A stretch of 64,000 nt of DNA from Burkholderiales bacterium RIFOXYD12_FULL_59_19. Its GTDB lineage: Bacteria > Pseudomonadota > Gammaproteobacteria > Burkholderiales > Burkholderiaceae_C. The stretch's first letter is position 1. Every line of letters starts with the position of its first letter. Below the pieces are notes generated by a model. It saw nothing but the letters and a program-made list of their open reading frames with translations, did not search any database and had not been told where the DNA came from. The stretch lies in the NCBI GenBank assembly GCA_001771065.1, contig MESQ01000007.1, forward strand, positions 1 through 64,000, written 5' to 3'. Both the position numbers and the translations under genes were made by a program. Positions 41,372-49,800 of the stretch are shown in pieces.

Positions 41372-42253
41372 ATGAACAGCGCCAACATGAACGATTTCAG
41401 CATGGACAGCCGATCGCTGGCGGGCGCATTGAGTGCCAAACTGAAGGCCGTGCGCGAGGCTGGTTTTTCACAGATCACGCTCTGTGCCGAAGACCTGGTG
41501 GGCCACCCTGACGGGGTAGATGCCGCCGTGGCCAGTGTGCAAGCCAGTGGCCTGGCCGTGACCGGCTTTCAGGCGACTTGTGATTTTGAAGGCCAGAGCG
41601 GCCCGCTGCACGCTTTTAAACTGGACTTGGCCCAAGCCATGCTGTGTTTGTGTCAGGCGCTGCGCTGTCCGCTGTTGGTGTTGCCGGCTTCCCGTTTACC
41701 TTCCGACACTGACGATGCCCACGCCGTGGTGCGCGGCTTACGCCAATTGGCCATGCTGGCGATTCCCTTGAACATCAAAATAGCCTACCAGGGCTGGGCC
41801 GGTGGGGCGCGGGTGCAAACCTATTTGCAGGCCTGGGACCGGGTGTGTGATGCCGATATGCCCAACTTGGGGCTGAGTCTGGATGGTCAGGAGGTATTGG
41901 CTGCCAACACGCCGCAAGACGATCTGCTGGCCGACCTGGAAATGCTTGACCCCGACAGGATTTTTTTGGTGCAATTGACCGACCTGCTGACACATGCAGG
42001 CCAACCCTTGCGTGTGCTCCCCGGTGACGGCGCGCATCATGAGGCACTGGCTGTGCTGGTGACCAGTCTGCACGGCCTGGGTTATCGGGGCAGCTACAAC
42101 CTGGCCGCTTTTAATGCTGACTATGCGGCCATGCCGGCGCAACACGTGGCGCAGCGGGCCAGGGGCTCTGCCCTGTGGCTGGGCCAGGACGTGTTGCAAC
42201 GCTCGGTACCGCTGCCCAACCAAATTCGCTTGCGCAGGTCGCTGACTGTTTAA
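41372..42253 (+). CDS. TIM-barrel protein related to dehydroshikimate dehydratase, altered metal site
   Basis: This protein has about 293 residues from the ATG at 41372; a TTG at 41363 overlapping the previous stop is an alternative. It aligns by eye with the sugar-isomerase-like half of QuiC: GFQATCDFEG, AYQGWAGG, LGLSLD and FLVQLTD. Of four metal ligands expected, Asp-171 and Gln-201 remain, but the first Glu is Gln-140 and the last is Ala-245. It may be inactive, use a different metal arrangement, or act with the VOC protein encoded just upstream. Confidence 0.6.
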   Translation: MNSANMNDFSMDSRSLAGALSAKLKAVREAGFSQITLCAEDLVGHPDGVDAAVASVQASGLAVTGFQATCDFEGQSGPLHAFKLDLAQAMLCLCQALRCPLLVLPASRLPSDTDDAHAVVRGLRQLAMLAIPLNIKIAYQGWAGGARVQTYLQAWDRVCDADMPNLGLSLDGQEVLAANTPQDDLLADLEMLDPDRIFLVQLTDLLTHAGQPLRVLPGDGAHHEALAVLVTSLHGLGYRGSYNLAAFNADYAAMPAQHVAQRARGSALWLGQDVLQRSVPLPNQIRLRRSLTV

Positions 42254-42268
42254 TTTTTTTGGGGTTTC

Positions 42269-43468
42269 ATGAGCAGCCTGTTCGAGAGTTTTGTAGCCAC
42301 CCCGGAGATTTCCGAGGCCTTGGCTGACCGCGCCGTGATCGAGGCCATGTTGCGTTTTGAAGCCGCGCTGGTGCGTGCACACGCCAGTGCTGGTTTGTTG
42401 CCGCAAGCCACCGCCATGTCGATCATTGGCACCTGCAAGGTTGAACTGTTTGATGTGCCCAAATTGGTACGCGAAAGCACCCGCACCCGTTGCCTTGCCA
42501 CGCCGCTGGTGGCCAGCCTGCGCGAAACCGTGGCCTTGTTCAACCCGGAGGCGGTCAGTTGGGTGCACTTTGCTTGCAGCGACCAGGAATTGGTGGATAC
42601 CGCCCTGGTGCTGGTTATCCGTGATGTTCTCAAACGCATCCAAACAGACCTTGCCAAAACCATCGACGTGCTGTTGACGCTGGCGCTGCGCCATGAGGGC
42701 GATGCCATGCTGGCGCGCAGCCCGCTGCATGCTGCCAGCATCACCAGCTTTGGGCTCACCTGCAGCCAGTGGGTGGCACCTTTGGTGCGCAGTCAACAGC
42801 AGTTGCACTCTGCTGCAGACCATGCCTTGCGCCTGCACCTGGGAAGCGCCGTGGCAATGATGGCCGACATGCAGGGCAAAGGCCACCAGGTGATGCGCCT
42901 GATGGCCACCGAGTTGCAACTCAATGCCCCTGCCTTTGCCGGAAATAACGCGCACGATGACACCGTGGCACTGGCGTGTGCTTTGGGACTGTTGACGGGA
43001 AACCTGGGAAAAATTGCCTTGGAGATCGCCCACATGGCCCAGTTTGAGTTGGGTGAGTTGACCCAAGTCAATACCGCCCTTGCCGCGGTGCCTGGTGCCA
43101 AACCGGTACCACCCGTTGCGACCACCCTGTTGTGTATGGTGGCGCAAGTGGCCGCGCAGCGGGTGCCGCAACAGGTGGCCGTGTTGCTGGCCAGTTTGTC
43201 GCAAGAGCATGGCAACGCGCTGGGCAACTGGCAAACCCAACTGGCGCAGTGGCCTGCGCTGCTGGCGGCCAGCCAGAGCATCACCAGCGCGGTGTCCCAA
43301 CTGGTGGCTGGCGTGCAAGCCGACACCCAGCGCATGCGAAGCAACCTGGACGCAGTGCGTACCAGCCTGTCTGCCAAAGAGGGCAAAGCGCGCTTTTCCA
43401 ACGAGTTGGTGCAGCTGGCTGCCGAGTTGACCCGCAGCCAGGTCGAGGCCTTGCGTCAGCCGCTGTGA
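42269..43468 (+). CDS. PcaB-like (carboxymuconate cycloisomerase family) protein lacking the signature loop
   Basis: This 399-residue protein is of the fumarase/argininosuccinate-lyase superfamily and most like 3-carboxy-cis,cis-muconate cycloisomerase in its N-terminal half (RAVIEAMLRFEAALVRA) and in SQEHGNALGNWQ. The superfamily signature SSxMPxKxNP is missing; residues 268-282 read TALAAVPGAKPVPPV. The HWGATSQD block is changed to HFACSDQE at 100-107. Its catalytic chemistry is therefore doubtful or changed. It lies 15 bp after the TIM-barrel gene and overlaps the transporter gene by 4 bp. Confidence 0.72.
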   Translation: MSSLFESFVATPEISEALADRAVIEAMLRFEAALVRAHASAGLLPQATAMSIIGTCKVELFDVPKLVRESTRTRCLATPLVASLRETVALFNPEAVSWVHFACSDQELVDTALVLVIRDVLKRIQTDLAKTIDVLLTLALRHEGDAMLARSPLHAASITSFGLTCSQWVAPLVRSQQQLHSAADHALRLHLGSAVAMMADMQGKGHQVMRLMATELQLNAPAFAGNNAHDDTVALACALGLLTGNLGKIALEIAHMAQFELGELTQVNTALAAVPGAKPVPPVATTLLCMVAQVAAQRVPQQVAVLLASLSQEHGNALGNWQTQLAQWPALLAASQSITSAVSQLVAGVQADTQRMRSNLDAVRTSLSAKEGKARFSNELVQLAAELTRSQVEALRQPL

Positions 43469-44406
43469 TCCAGATCCTGGCCATCACTGGCCCCATCTAC
43501 ATGGCCATTGCGCTCGGGTATGCGACCACTCGCGGCGGCCTGTTCACGCGGGCCGACATGCGCGTGTTTGGTCAGTTTGTCATCAGGCTGGCCTTGCCCG
43601 CCATGTTGTTCAACGCCTTGTCACAACGCCAGATCGGCGAAATTCTGAACCCCAGCTACGTGCTGGCCTATCTGGCTGGCACGCTGGCACTGCTGGGCCT
43701 GTGCCTGGTCTGGGGAAAACGTAGCGGCCTCAGCGCCACAGACAGCGTGGTGGCGGCGATGGGCATGACCTGTTCCAACAGCAGTTTTGTCGGTTACCCG
43801 ATTTTGCTGCTCATGGTGGCACCGGTCGCTGCCGTGGCGCTGGCGCTCAACATGCTGGTTGAAAACGTGTTGGTTATCCCCTTGTTGTTGGCACTGGCCG
43901 AACGCAGCCGCGGGAAAGGCGGTCATTGGACGGTGGTGGTGGGGCAGACCCTGAAGCGGCTGGCCATCAACCCGATCATCATTGCGCTGGTGGCAGGGTT
44001 ACTGGTGTCGGTCATGCGTTGGCAGCTGCCCGAGCCGGTGCTGCGCGCCGTCAACCTGTTTGCGTTGTCCAGTGCCGGCTTGTCCCTGTTTGTGATTGGC
44101 GGCACGCTGGTGGGTTTGCCGCTGGGCGGCATGGGGCGGCAGATCATGCCGATTGCGTTTGGCAAATTGGTGCTGCACCCGCTGGCCGTGTTGGCCGCGG
44201 CCCTGGTTTTGCCGTGGCTTGGCATGGCCGCACTGGCGCCACAACTGCGTCTGGCCGCTGTGCTGTTGGCCGCTGTGCCGATGATGAGCATCTACCCCAT
44301 CCTGGCGCAAAGCTACGGCAGGGAAGATCTTGGTGCCGCTGCCTTGCTGGTGACCACGGTGGTGTCGTTCTTTAGCCTGAGTGGCTTGCTCTTGCTAATT
44401 GCTTGA
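43465..44406 (+). CDS. AEC-family transporter
   Basis: This inner-membrane protein has 313 residues from a GTG that overlaps the preceding stop (GTGA). About ten hydrophobic segments are present. Family features include the N-terminal GYATTRGGLFTRADMRVFGQFVI, TCSNSSFVGYPI in the middle, and a FVIGGTLVGLP segment. Auxin-efflux-carrier family proteins in bacteria carry organic acids. It probably moves a product or substrate of the operon across the inner membrane. A longer upstream frame lies inside the PcaB-like gene and is rejected. Confidence 0.85.
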   Translation: MIQILAITGPIYMAIALGYATTRGGLFTRADMRVFGQFVIRLALPAMLFNALSQRQIGEILNPSYVLAYLAGTLALLGLCLVWGKRSGLSATDSVVAAMGMTCSNSSFVGYPILLLMVAPVAAVALALNMLVENVLVIPLLLALAERSRGKGGHWTVVVGQTLKRLAINPIIIALVAGLLVSVMRWQLPEPVLRAVNLFALSSAGLSLFVIGGTLVGLPLGGMGRQIMPIAFGKLVLHPLAVLAAALVLPWLGMAALAPQLRLAAVLLAAVPMMSIYPILAQSYGREDLGAAALLVTTVVSFFSLSGLLLLIA

Positions 44407-44491
44407 AGGCGGTACCCAGCCGGTGATCTGGTGGCTCGCGTTAACATTCAAGCGCGGCGCCCAGCCGTTTAAAAGAGAGCAACTTGAATTT

Positions 44492-45400
44492 ATGTCCCTT
44501 CCTCAACGCGTCAAACTGGTCGAAGTCGGCCCCCGTGACGGCCTGCAAAACGAGAAGAGCCTGGTGCCGGCCGCCGTCAAGATCGAGTTGGTGCATCGGC
44601 TGCAAGCCGCTGGCCTGAAAGAGATTGAAGTCACCAGTTTTGTGAGCCCCAAATGGGTGCCGCAGATGGCGGACAACGCCGAGGTGATGGCTGGCATCAA
44701 GCGTCTGCCCGGTGTGCGTTATTCGGTGCTGACGCCCAACCTCAAGGGCTTTGAGGCCGCCCTGGATTCAAAGCCCGATGAGATTGTGGTGTTTGCTGCC
44801 GCCAGCGAGGCCTTCAGCCAGAAGAACATCAACTGCAGCATCGCTGAGAGCATCGATCGTTTTGCCCCGGTTGTGGCGGCTGCGCGTGACGCGGACATTT
44901 ATGTACGCGGCGCCATGAGCTGCAGTGTGGGTTGTCCGTACGAGGGCGACATTGCGCCAGAGCGGGTGAGTTATTTGGCCGGGCTGATGAAAGGCATCGG
45001 TGTGCAGCATGTGGGTGTGGCCGACACCATTGGCGTGGGCACGCCGCTCAAGGTGCAGCGCGCGGTGGAAGCCACGCTCAAGCACTTTGACCGCAACGAT
45101 ATTTCGGGCCATTTTCACGACACCTACGGCCAGGCGCTGGCCAACACGCTGATCTGCCTGCAAATGGGCGTCTGGCAGTTTGACACCTCGGTGGCAGGGC
45201 TGGGCGGTTGCCCCTATGCCAGGGGTGCGACTGGCAACGTGGCCACCGAGGACGTGGTCTACCTGCTGCACGGCATGGGCATTGAGACCGGTATCGACCT
45301 GGACTTGTTGATTGATGCTGGCCAGTTCATCAGCGATTTTCTGGGCCGGGCAACGAATTCGCGCGCGGGCAAGGCGCTGTTCACCAAGCGGCAAGCCTGA
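44492..45400 (+). CDS. mvaB: Hydroxymethylglutaryl-CoA lyase
   Basis: This protein has 302 residues from the ATG at 44492. It has the HMGL-like TIM-barrel motifs VEVGPRDGLQNE (Arg and Asp of the active site), SVGCPYEG, HFHDTYGQALAN (metal-binding His pair) and the catalytic Cys loop GLGGCPYARGATGNVATED. It cleaves HMG-CoA to acetyl-CoA and acetoacetate in leucine catabolism. It follows the AEC gene by 85 bp and overlaps the YbaK-like gene by one base, starting a compact conserved set. Confidence 0.92.
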   Translation: MSLPQRVKLVEVGPRDGLQNEKSLVPAAVKIELVHRLQAAGLKEIEVTSFVSPKWVPQMADNAEVMAGIKRLPGVRYSVLTPNLKGFEAALDSKPDEIVVFAAASEAFSQKNINCSIAESIDRFAPVVAAARDADIYVRGAMSCSVGCPYEGDIAPERVSYLAGLMKGIGVQHVGVADTIGVGTPLKVQRAVEATLKHFDRNDISGHFHDTYGQALANTLICLQMGVWQFDTSVAGLGGCPYARGATGNVATEDVVYLLHGMGIETGIDLDLLIDAGQFISDFLGRATNSRAGKALFTKRQA

Positions 45401-45915
45401 TGTGCGGCGCTGAACTCAAACCCCTGCCTGAAGGCATGCAGCGGGTGGCGCGCGCTTTGCAGGACAAGGGCCACCCGCACCCGCCGGTGCTGCTTGACGA
45501 TGCGGCACGCACCGCGCAGCAGGCCGCCGATGCGCTGGGTGTGGCCCTGGGGCAAATTGCCAAAAGCATCATTTTTAAACGCAAGCCCGATGCCACCGCC
45601 GTGCTGGTGATTACCTCGGGTGACCGCCGTGTGGATGAAGCCAAGGTGCAGGCGCTGGTGTGTGTGGCCGGGCAAAAGCTCGGGCGCGCCGATGCAGAGT
45701 TTGTCAAAACCAGCACGGGTTTTTCCATTGGCGGTGTTTCGCCGGTGGGACATGCCGTGGCGCCCGTCACCCTGATCGACCGCGACCTGCTGCGTTTTGA
45801 CGAAATCTGGGCGGCGGCCGGGCATCCGCATGGCGTTTTTAAACTGAAGCCCGCGGACCTGGTGCACCTGACCGGTGCGCCCGTGGTGGATGTGGCGGCA
45901 GGAGAAACTGCTTGA
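45400..45915 (+). CDS. YbaK/ProX-type aminoacyl-tRNA deacylase family protein
   Basis: This 171-residue protein has the YbaK/EbsC fold: AKSIIFKRKPDATAVLVITSG, the GFSIGGVSPVGH active-site loop, and DEIWAAAGHPHGVFKL near the end. Members hydrolyse mischarged tRNAs such as Cys-tRNA(Pro). The ATG overlaps the HMG-CoA lyase stop (TGATG); a later Met at residue 13 could also serve. It overlaps the next small gene by 4 bp. Confidence 0.87.
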   Translation: MCGAELKPLPEGMQRVARALQDKGHPHPPVLLDDAARTAQQAADALGVALGQIAKSIIFKRKPDATAVLVITSGDRRVDEAKVQALVCVAGQKLGRADAEFVKTSTGFSIGGVSPVGHAVAPVTLIDRDLLRFDEIWAAAGHPHGVFKLKPADLVHLTGAPVVDVAAGETA

Positions 45916-46163
45916 GTCCCGACCCCAAAGCCATGAAATTCCTGGCGGCCAGCGCCCGACACATCCGCGCCAGTGCCCAGAGCCATGCCCAGACCGTGCC
46001 ATCGCCCTGCATGTCGGTGTGCCAAATGGACGCGTCAACCGGTTTGTGCCAGGGCTGTTTGCGCACGCTCGACGAAATTGGCCGGTGGGGCAACGCCGAT
46101 GACGTGTTCAAACGCGTCGTCTGGACCAGAATCGAAGCGCGCCTGACCGAGTTTGCACCATGA
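45912..46163 (+). CDS. DUF1289 small cysteine protein
   Basis: This protein has 83 residues from a TTG at 45912 overlapping the previous stop; an ATG at 45933 would shorten it by seven. The DUF1289 signature is complete: SPCMSVCQMDASTGLCQGC followed by RTLDEIGRW. Four closely spaced Cys suggest a metal or Fe-S site. It overlaps the following isomerase gene by 4 bp. Function is unknown. Confidence 0.85.
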   Translation: MSPDPKAMKFLAASARHIRASAQSHAQTVPSPCMSVCQMDASTGLCQGCLRTLDEIGRWGNADDVFKRVVWTRIEARLTEFAP

Positions 46164-46795
46164 AACACATTACTTTTTACCTGGATTTCATATCGCCCTA
46201 CGCGTACCTGGCGTTCGAGCAATTGCCCGAGGCGCTGATGGGCCACAGTACCAGCGTGACTTATAAGCCGGTGCTGTTTGGCGCCTTGCTGAAACACCAC
46301 GGGCAACTGGGCCCGGCCGAGATTGCGGGCAAGCGCGAGTGGACCTACCGCCAGGTGCTGTGGCTGGCGCACCAGCACGGGCTTACGCTGCAGTTGCCCG
46401 CCTCCCACCCGTTCAACCCGCTGGCCTTGTTGCGGCTGGCGCTGGCCTGTGGCGCGCCAGAGCAGCCGAATCGTTATGTCTGTGAGACGGTATTTCGCCA
46501 TGTCTGGCAGGGCGGGCTGGAGGCGGCTGACCCTGTTCGTCTGCAAGTGCTCACCCAGCAATTGAAGCCGGCACACTTGCCAGACAGTGACGAGGTCAAG
46601 GCCCGGCTCAAGGCCAACACTGCCGAGGCGATTGCGCAGGGTGTGTTTGGTGTGCCCACTTTCGAGGTCGATGGCAAATTGTTCTGGGGGTTTGATGCCT
46701 TGCCTATGTTGCAGGCTTATCTGGCGGGCGATGCGTGGTTTGAGGGCGCGTGGTACGCGGCGGCAGCCATTGCGCCAGGGGTGCGTCGTACGTAA
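46160..46795 (+). CDS. 2-Hydroxychromene-2-carboxylate isomerase family protein
   Basis: This 211-residue protein is of the DsbA-like/kappa-GST fold. It opens ITFYLDFISPYAYLAFEQLP with the conserved SPYAY, and has GVFGVPTFEVDGKLFWG near the end with the cis-Pro. Related enzymes use glutathione to isomerise 2-hydroxychromene-2-carboxylate in naphthalene breakdown, but most homologues in such conserved chromosomal sets have no proven substrate. It starts 4 bp before the DUF1289 stop. Confidence 0.87.
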   Translation: MKHITFYLDFISPYAYLAFEQLPEALMGHSTSVTYKPVLFGALLKHHGQLGPAEIAGKREWTYRQVLWLAHQHGLTLQLPASHPFNPLALLRLALACGAPEQPNRYVCETVFRHVWQGGLEAADPVRLQVLTQQLKPAHLPDSDEVKARLKANTAEAIAQGVFGVPTFEVDGKLFWGFDALPMLQAYLAGDAWFEGAWYAAAAIAPGVRRT

Positions 46796-46862
46796 GCCCC
46801 TTTGACCGGGTTTGTCGGGCGGACATCCATAGAATGTTTGCCTCACAAATCGGAAAGCCTTC

Positions 46863-49800
46863 ATGTCACAGGGAACCATCCGCATTCGCGGTGCACGCCA
46901 GCACAACCTCAAAAACCTCGATCTGGACATTCGCACGGGTGAGCTGACCGTGGTGACCGGCCCGAGCGGCTCGGGCAAGTCCAGCCTGGTGTTCGACACC
47001 CTGTTTGCCGAAGGCCAGCGCCGTTACGTGGAGACTTTCAGTGCCTATGCGCGTCAGTTTCTCGACCGCATGGACAAACCGGCTGTCGACAAGGTCGACG
47101 GCGTGCCACCGGCGATTGCCATTGACCAGACCAACCCGGTGCGCTCCAGCCGCTCCACCGTGGGCACCATGACTGAGCTCAACGACCATTTGAAGCTGCT
47201 GTTTGCCCGCGCCGGTGCCTTGTTTGACCGGGTATCGGCCCAGCCGGTGCGCCACGATACGCCGGAGACCATTTATGCCCAATTGCAGCAGCGGGTGGGT
47301 AGCAGCGACGCACGCCTGGCCATCACCTTCCCGGTGGAGTTGCCCGCCAGTGCCACGTCGGCCGAGGTCGAACAGTGGCTGTCGGTGAGTGGCTTCACCA
47401 AGGTGCAGGCCGAGCGTGAGGTGACGGTCGAGACCCACACGGAGGTGGTCAAAAAGAAAGTCGGTAAAACTGCCGCCGAGCCCATTTCCAGGCGCAAGGT
47501 GCTCGACGTGGTGGCGGACCGCTTCCGGCTGGGTACGGCCGAGCGCGCCCGTGCGCTGGAAGCGATTGAAGTGGCGCTCAAACACGGCAGCGGCCGTATG
47601 ACGGTGTACCTGCTGGATGCGCCGCCAGCGGCGGAAGTGTCGGAGCCCGTCATCTGGAAGTTCTCGACCGGTCTGCATTGCCCGGAGAGCAATCTGCGCT
47701 ACACCGATCCGATTGCGTCGATGTTTTCCTTCAACTCGGCTGTGGGCGCCTGTGACACCTGCCGCGGCTTTGGTCGGGTCATCGGGGTTGACTATGGTTT
47801 GGTGATTCCCAACGACAAACTCACCTTGCGCGCTGGCGCCATCAAACCGATACAAACGCCGGCCTGGCAAGAGGCGCAGGACGACTTGATGCGCCATGCC
47901 GAAGCCGAGGGGATTCCGCGCGACACGCCGTGGAACAAGCTGTCGTCTGAGCACCAACACTGGGTGATTCACGGCTCGCCGCACTGGAATGGCAAGTGGA
48001 ACCAGCACTGGTTTGGCGTCAAGCGTTTTTTTGAATACCTGGAAACCAAGTCCTACAAGATGCACATCCGGGTGCTGCTGTCCAAGTATCGCAGCTACAC
48101 GCCGTGTCCGGATTGTGGTGGTGCCAGGCTGAAGACTGAGAGCCTGCTGTGGCGCATCGGCTCCAAAGCCGACGCCGATGTCGTGCTGGCGCCGACGCAA
48201 CGCTTCATGCCACAAGGGGTGACGTGGACCCGTGACCAGCTGGAAGCCTTGCCGGGCTTGTGCTTGCATGATTTGATGCAATTGCCGATGGACCGCTTGC
48301 GTTTGTTTTTTGAGACCATGCAGCTCGCACAGCTCAATCCGGGGGTGTCTGAAGCCGATCAAAAAACCCTCAAGCTGTTGTTTGAGGAAATCAGCACCCG
48401 CTTGAAATACCTGTGCGAGGTAGGTATTGGTTACCTCACGTTGGACCGGCAAAGCCGCACCCTCAGTGGCGGCGAGGTGCAGCGCATCAACCTCACGACT
48501 GCGCTGGGCACGTCGCTGGTCAACACCTTGTTTGTGCTTGATGAGCCCAGTATCGGCCTGCACCCACGCGACATGCACCGCATCATTGTGGCCATGCAGC
48601 GCCTGCGCGACGCGGGCAACACACTGGTGGTGGTGGAGCATGACCCGGCCGTGATGCTGGCCGCTGACCGCATGATCGACATGGGCCCGGGCCCCGGCGA
48701 ACGTGGTGGCCAGATTGTGTTTGATGGCAGCACCGCCGACTTGCGCAACGCCGACACACTCACTGGCGCGTATTTGGGCGGGCGCAAGACCGTGGGCATG
48801 GGCTTCAAGCGCCTGGTCGCCGCCAGCACGCCGCGCTTGGTGCTCGAAGGCGCCAGCGACCACAACCTGAAGCACGTCACGGTCGAAATTCCACTCAATC
48901 GCCTGGTGTGTGTCACCGGCGTCAGTGGTTCCGGCAAATCCACGCTGATCCAGGACACGCTGGCCCCCGCGCTGTTACGCCACTTTGGCAAGGCTACCGA
49001 GACGCCGGGTGCTTTTGAGCGGCTGCTGGGGGCCGAGCAGCTCAGCGACGTGGTGTTTGTGGACCAGTCGCCGATCGGCAAAACCGCGCGCTCGAACCCG
49101 GTGAGTTATGTTGGTGCCTGGGATACCCTTCGCGAGATTTTTGCCAGCGCGCCGCTGTCCAAGCAGCGGGGCTACACCGCCACCAAATTCAGCTTTAACA
49201 ACGGCGACGGCCGCTGCCCCACCTGCGGCGGTTCGGGCTTCGAGCATGTGGAAATGCAGTTCTTGAGCGATGTCTACCTGCGCTGCCCGGATTGCGACGG
49301 CAAACGTTACCGTCCCGAGATTCTGGAAATCACGATTGAACGTGAGGCGCAGCACCTCAACGTGGCCGATGTCCTCAACCTGACCGTTAGCGAAGCCGCT
49401 GCGCTTTTCAAGGCAGACCGTGACGTGTTGCGGGCGCTGCAACCCATCATGGACGTCGGTCTGGACTACGTCAAACTGGGTCAGCCGGTGCCCACGCTGA
49501 GCGGCGGCGAAGCGCAGCGCCTCAAGCTCGCCGGTTTTCTGGCCGAAGCCGCCAAAAGCGCCAGTGCCAGCCGCCAGCCCACGGCCAAGCGTGGTGTGTT
49601 ATTCATGTTCGACGAGCCGACCACCGGGCTGCACTTTGACGACATTGCCAAACTCATGCGGGCACTGCGCAAGCTGCAGGATGCGGGCCATTCACTGCTG
49701 GTGATTGAGCACAACCTGGACGTGATTCGCGCCTCGGACTGGTTGATTGATTTGGGCCCCGAAGGTGGCGACGCCGGTGGCGAAGTGGTGGCCTACGGCA

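Noticed and set aside
46796-46862. A sigma-70 promoter for uvrA or an SOS (LexA) box
   Set aside because: A TAGAAT -10-like box exists but candidate -35 boxes have poor spacing (12 or 22 bp), and no CTGT-N8-ACAG site is visible.
46866-48875. 669-codon open frame antisense to uvrA
   Set aside because: It has no recognisable motif and lies wholly opposite a conserved ATPase region of uvrA.
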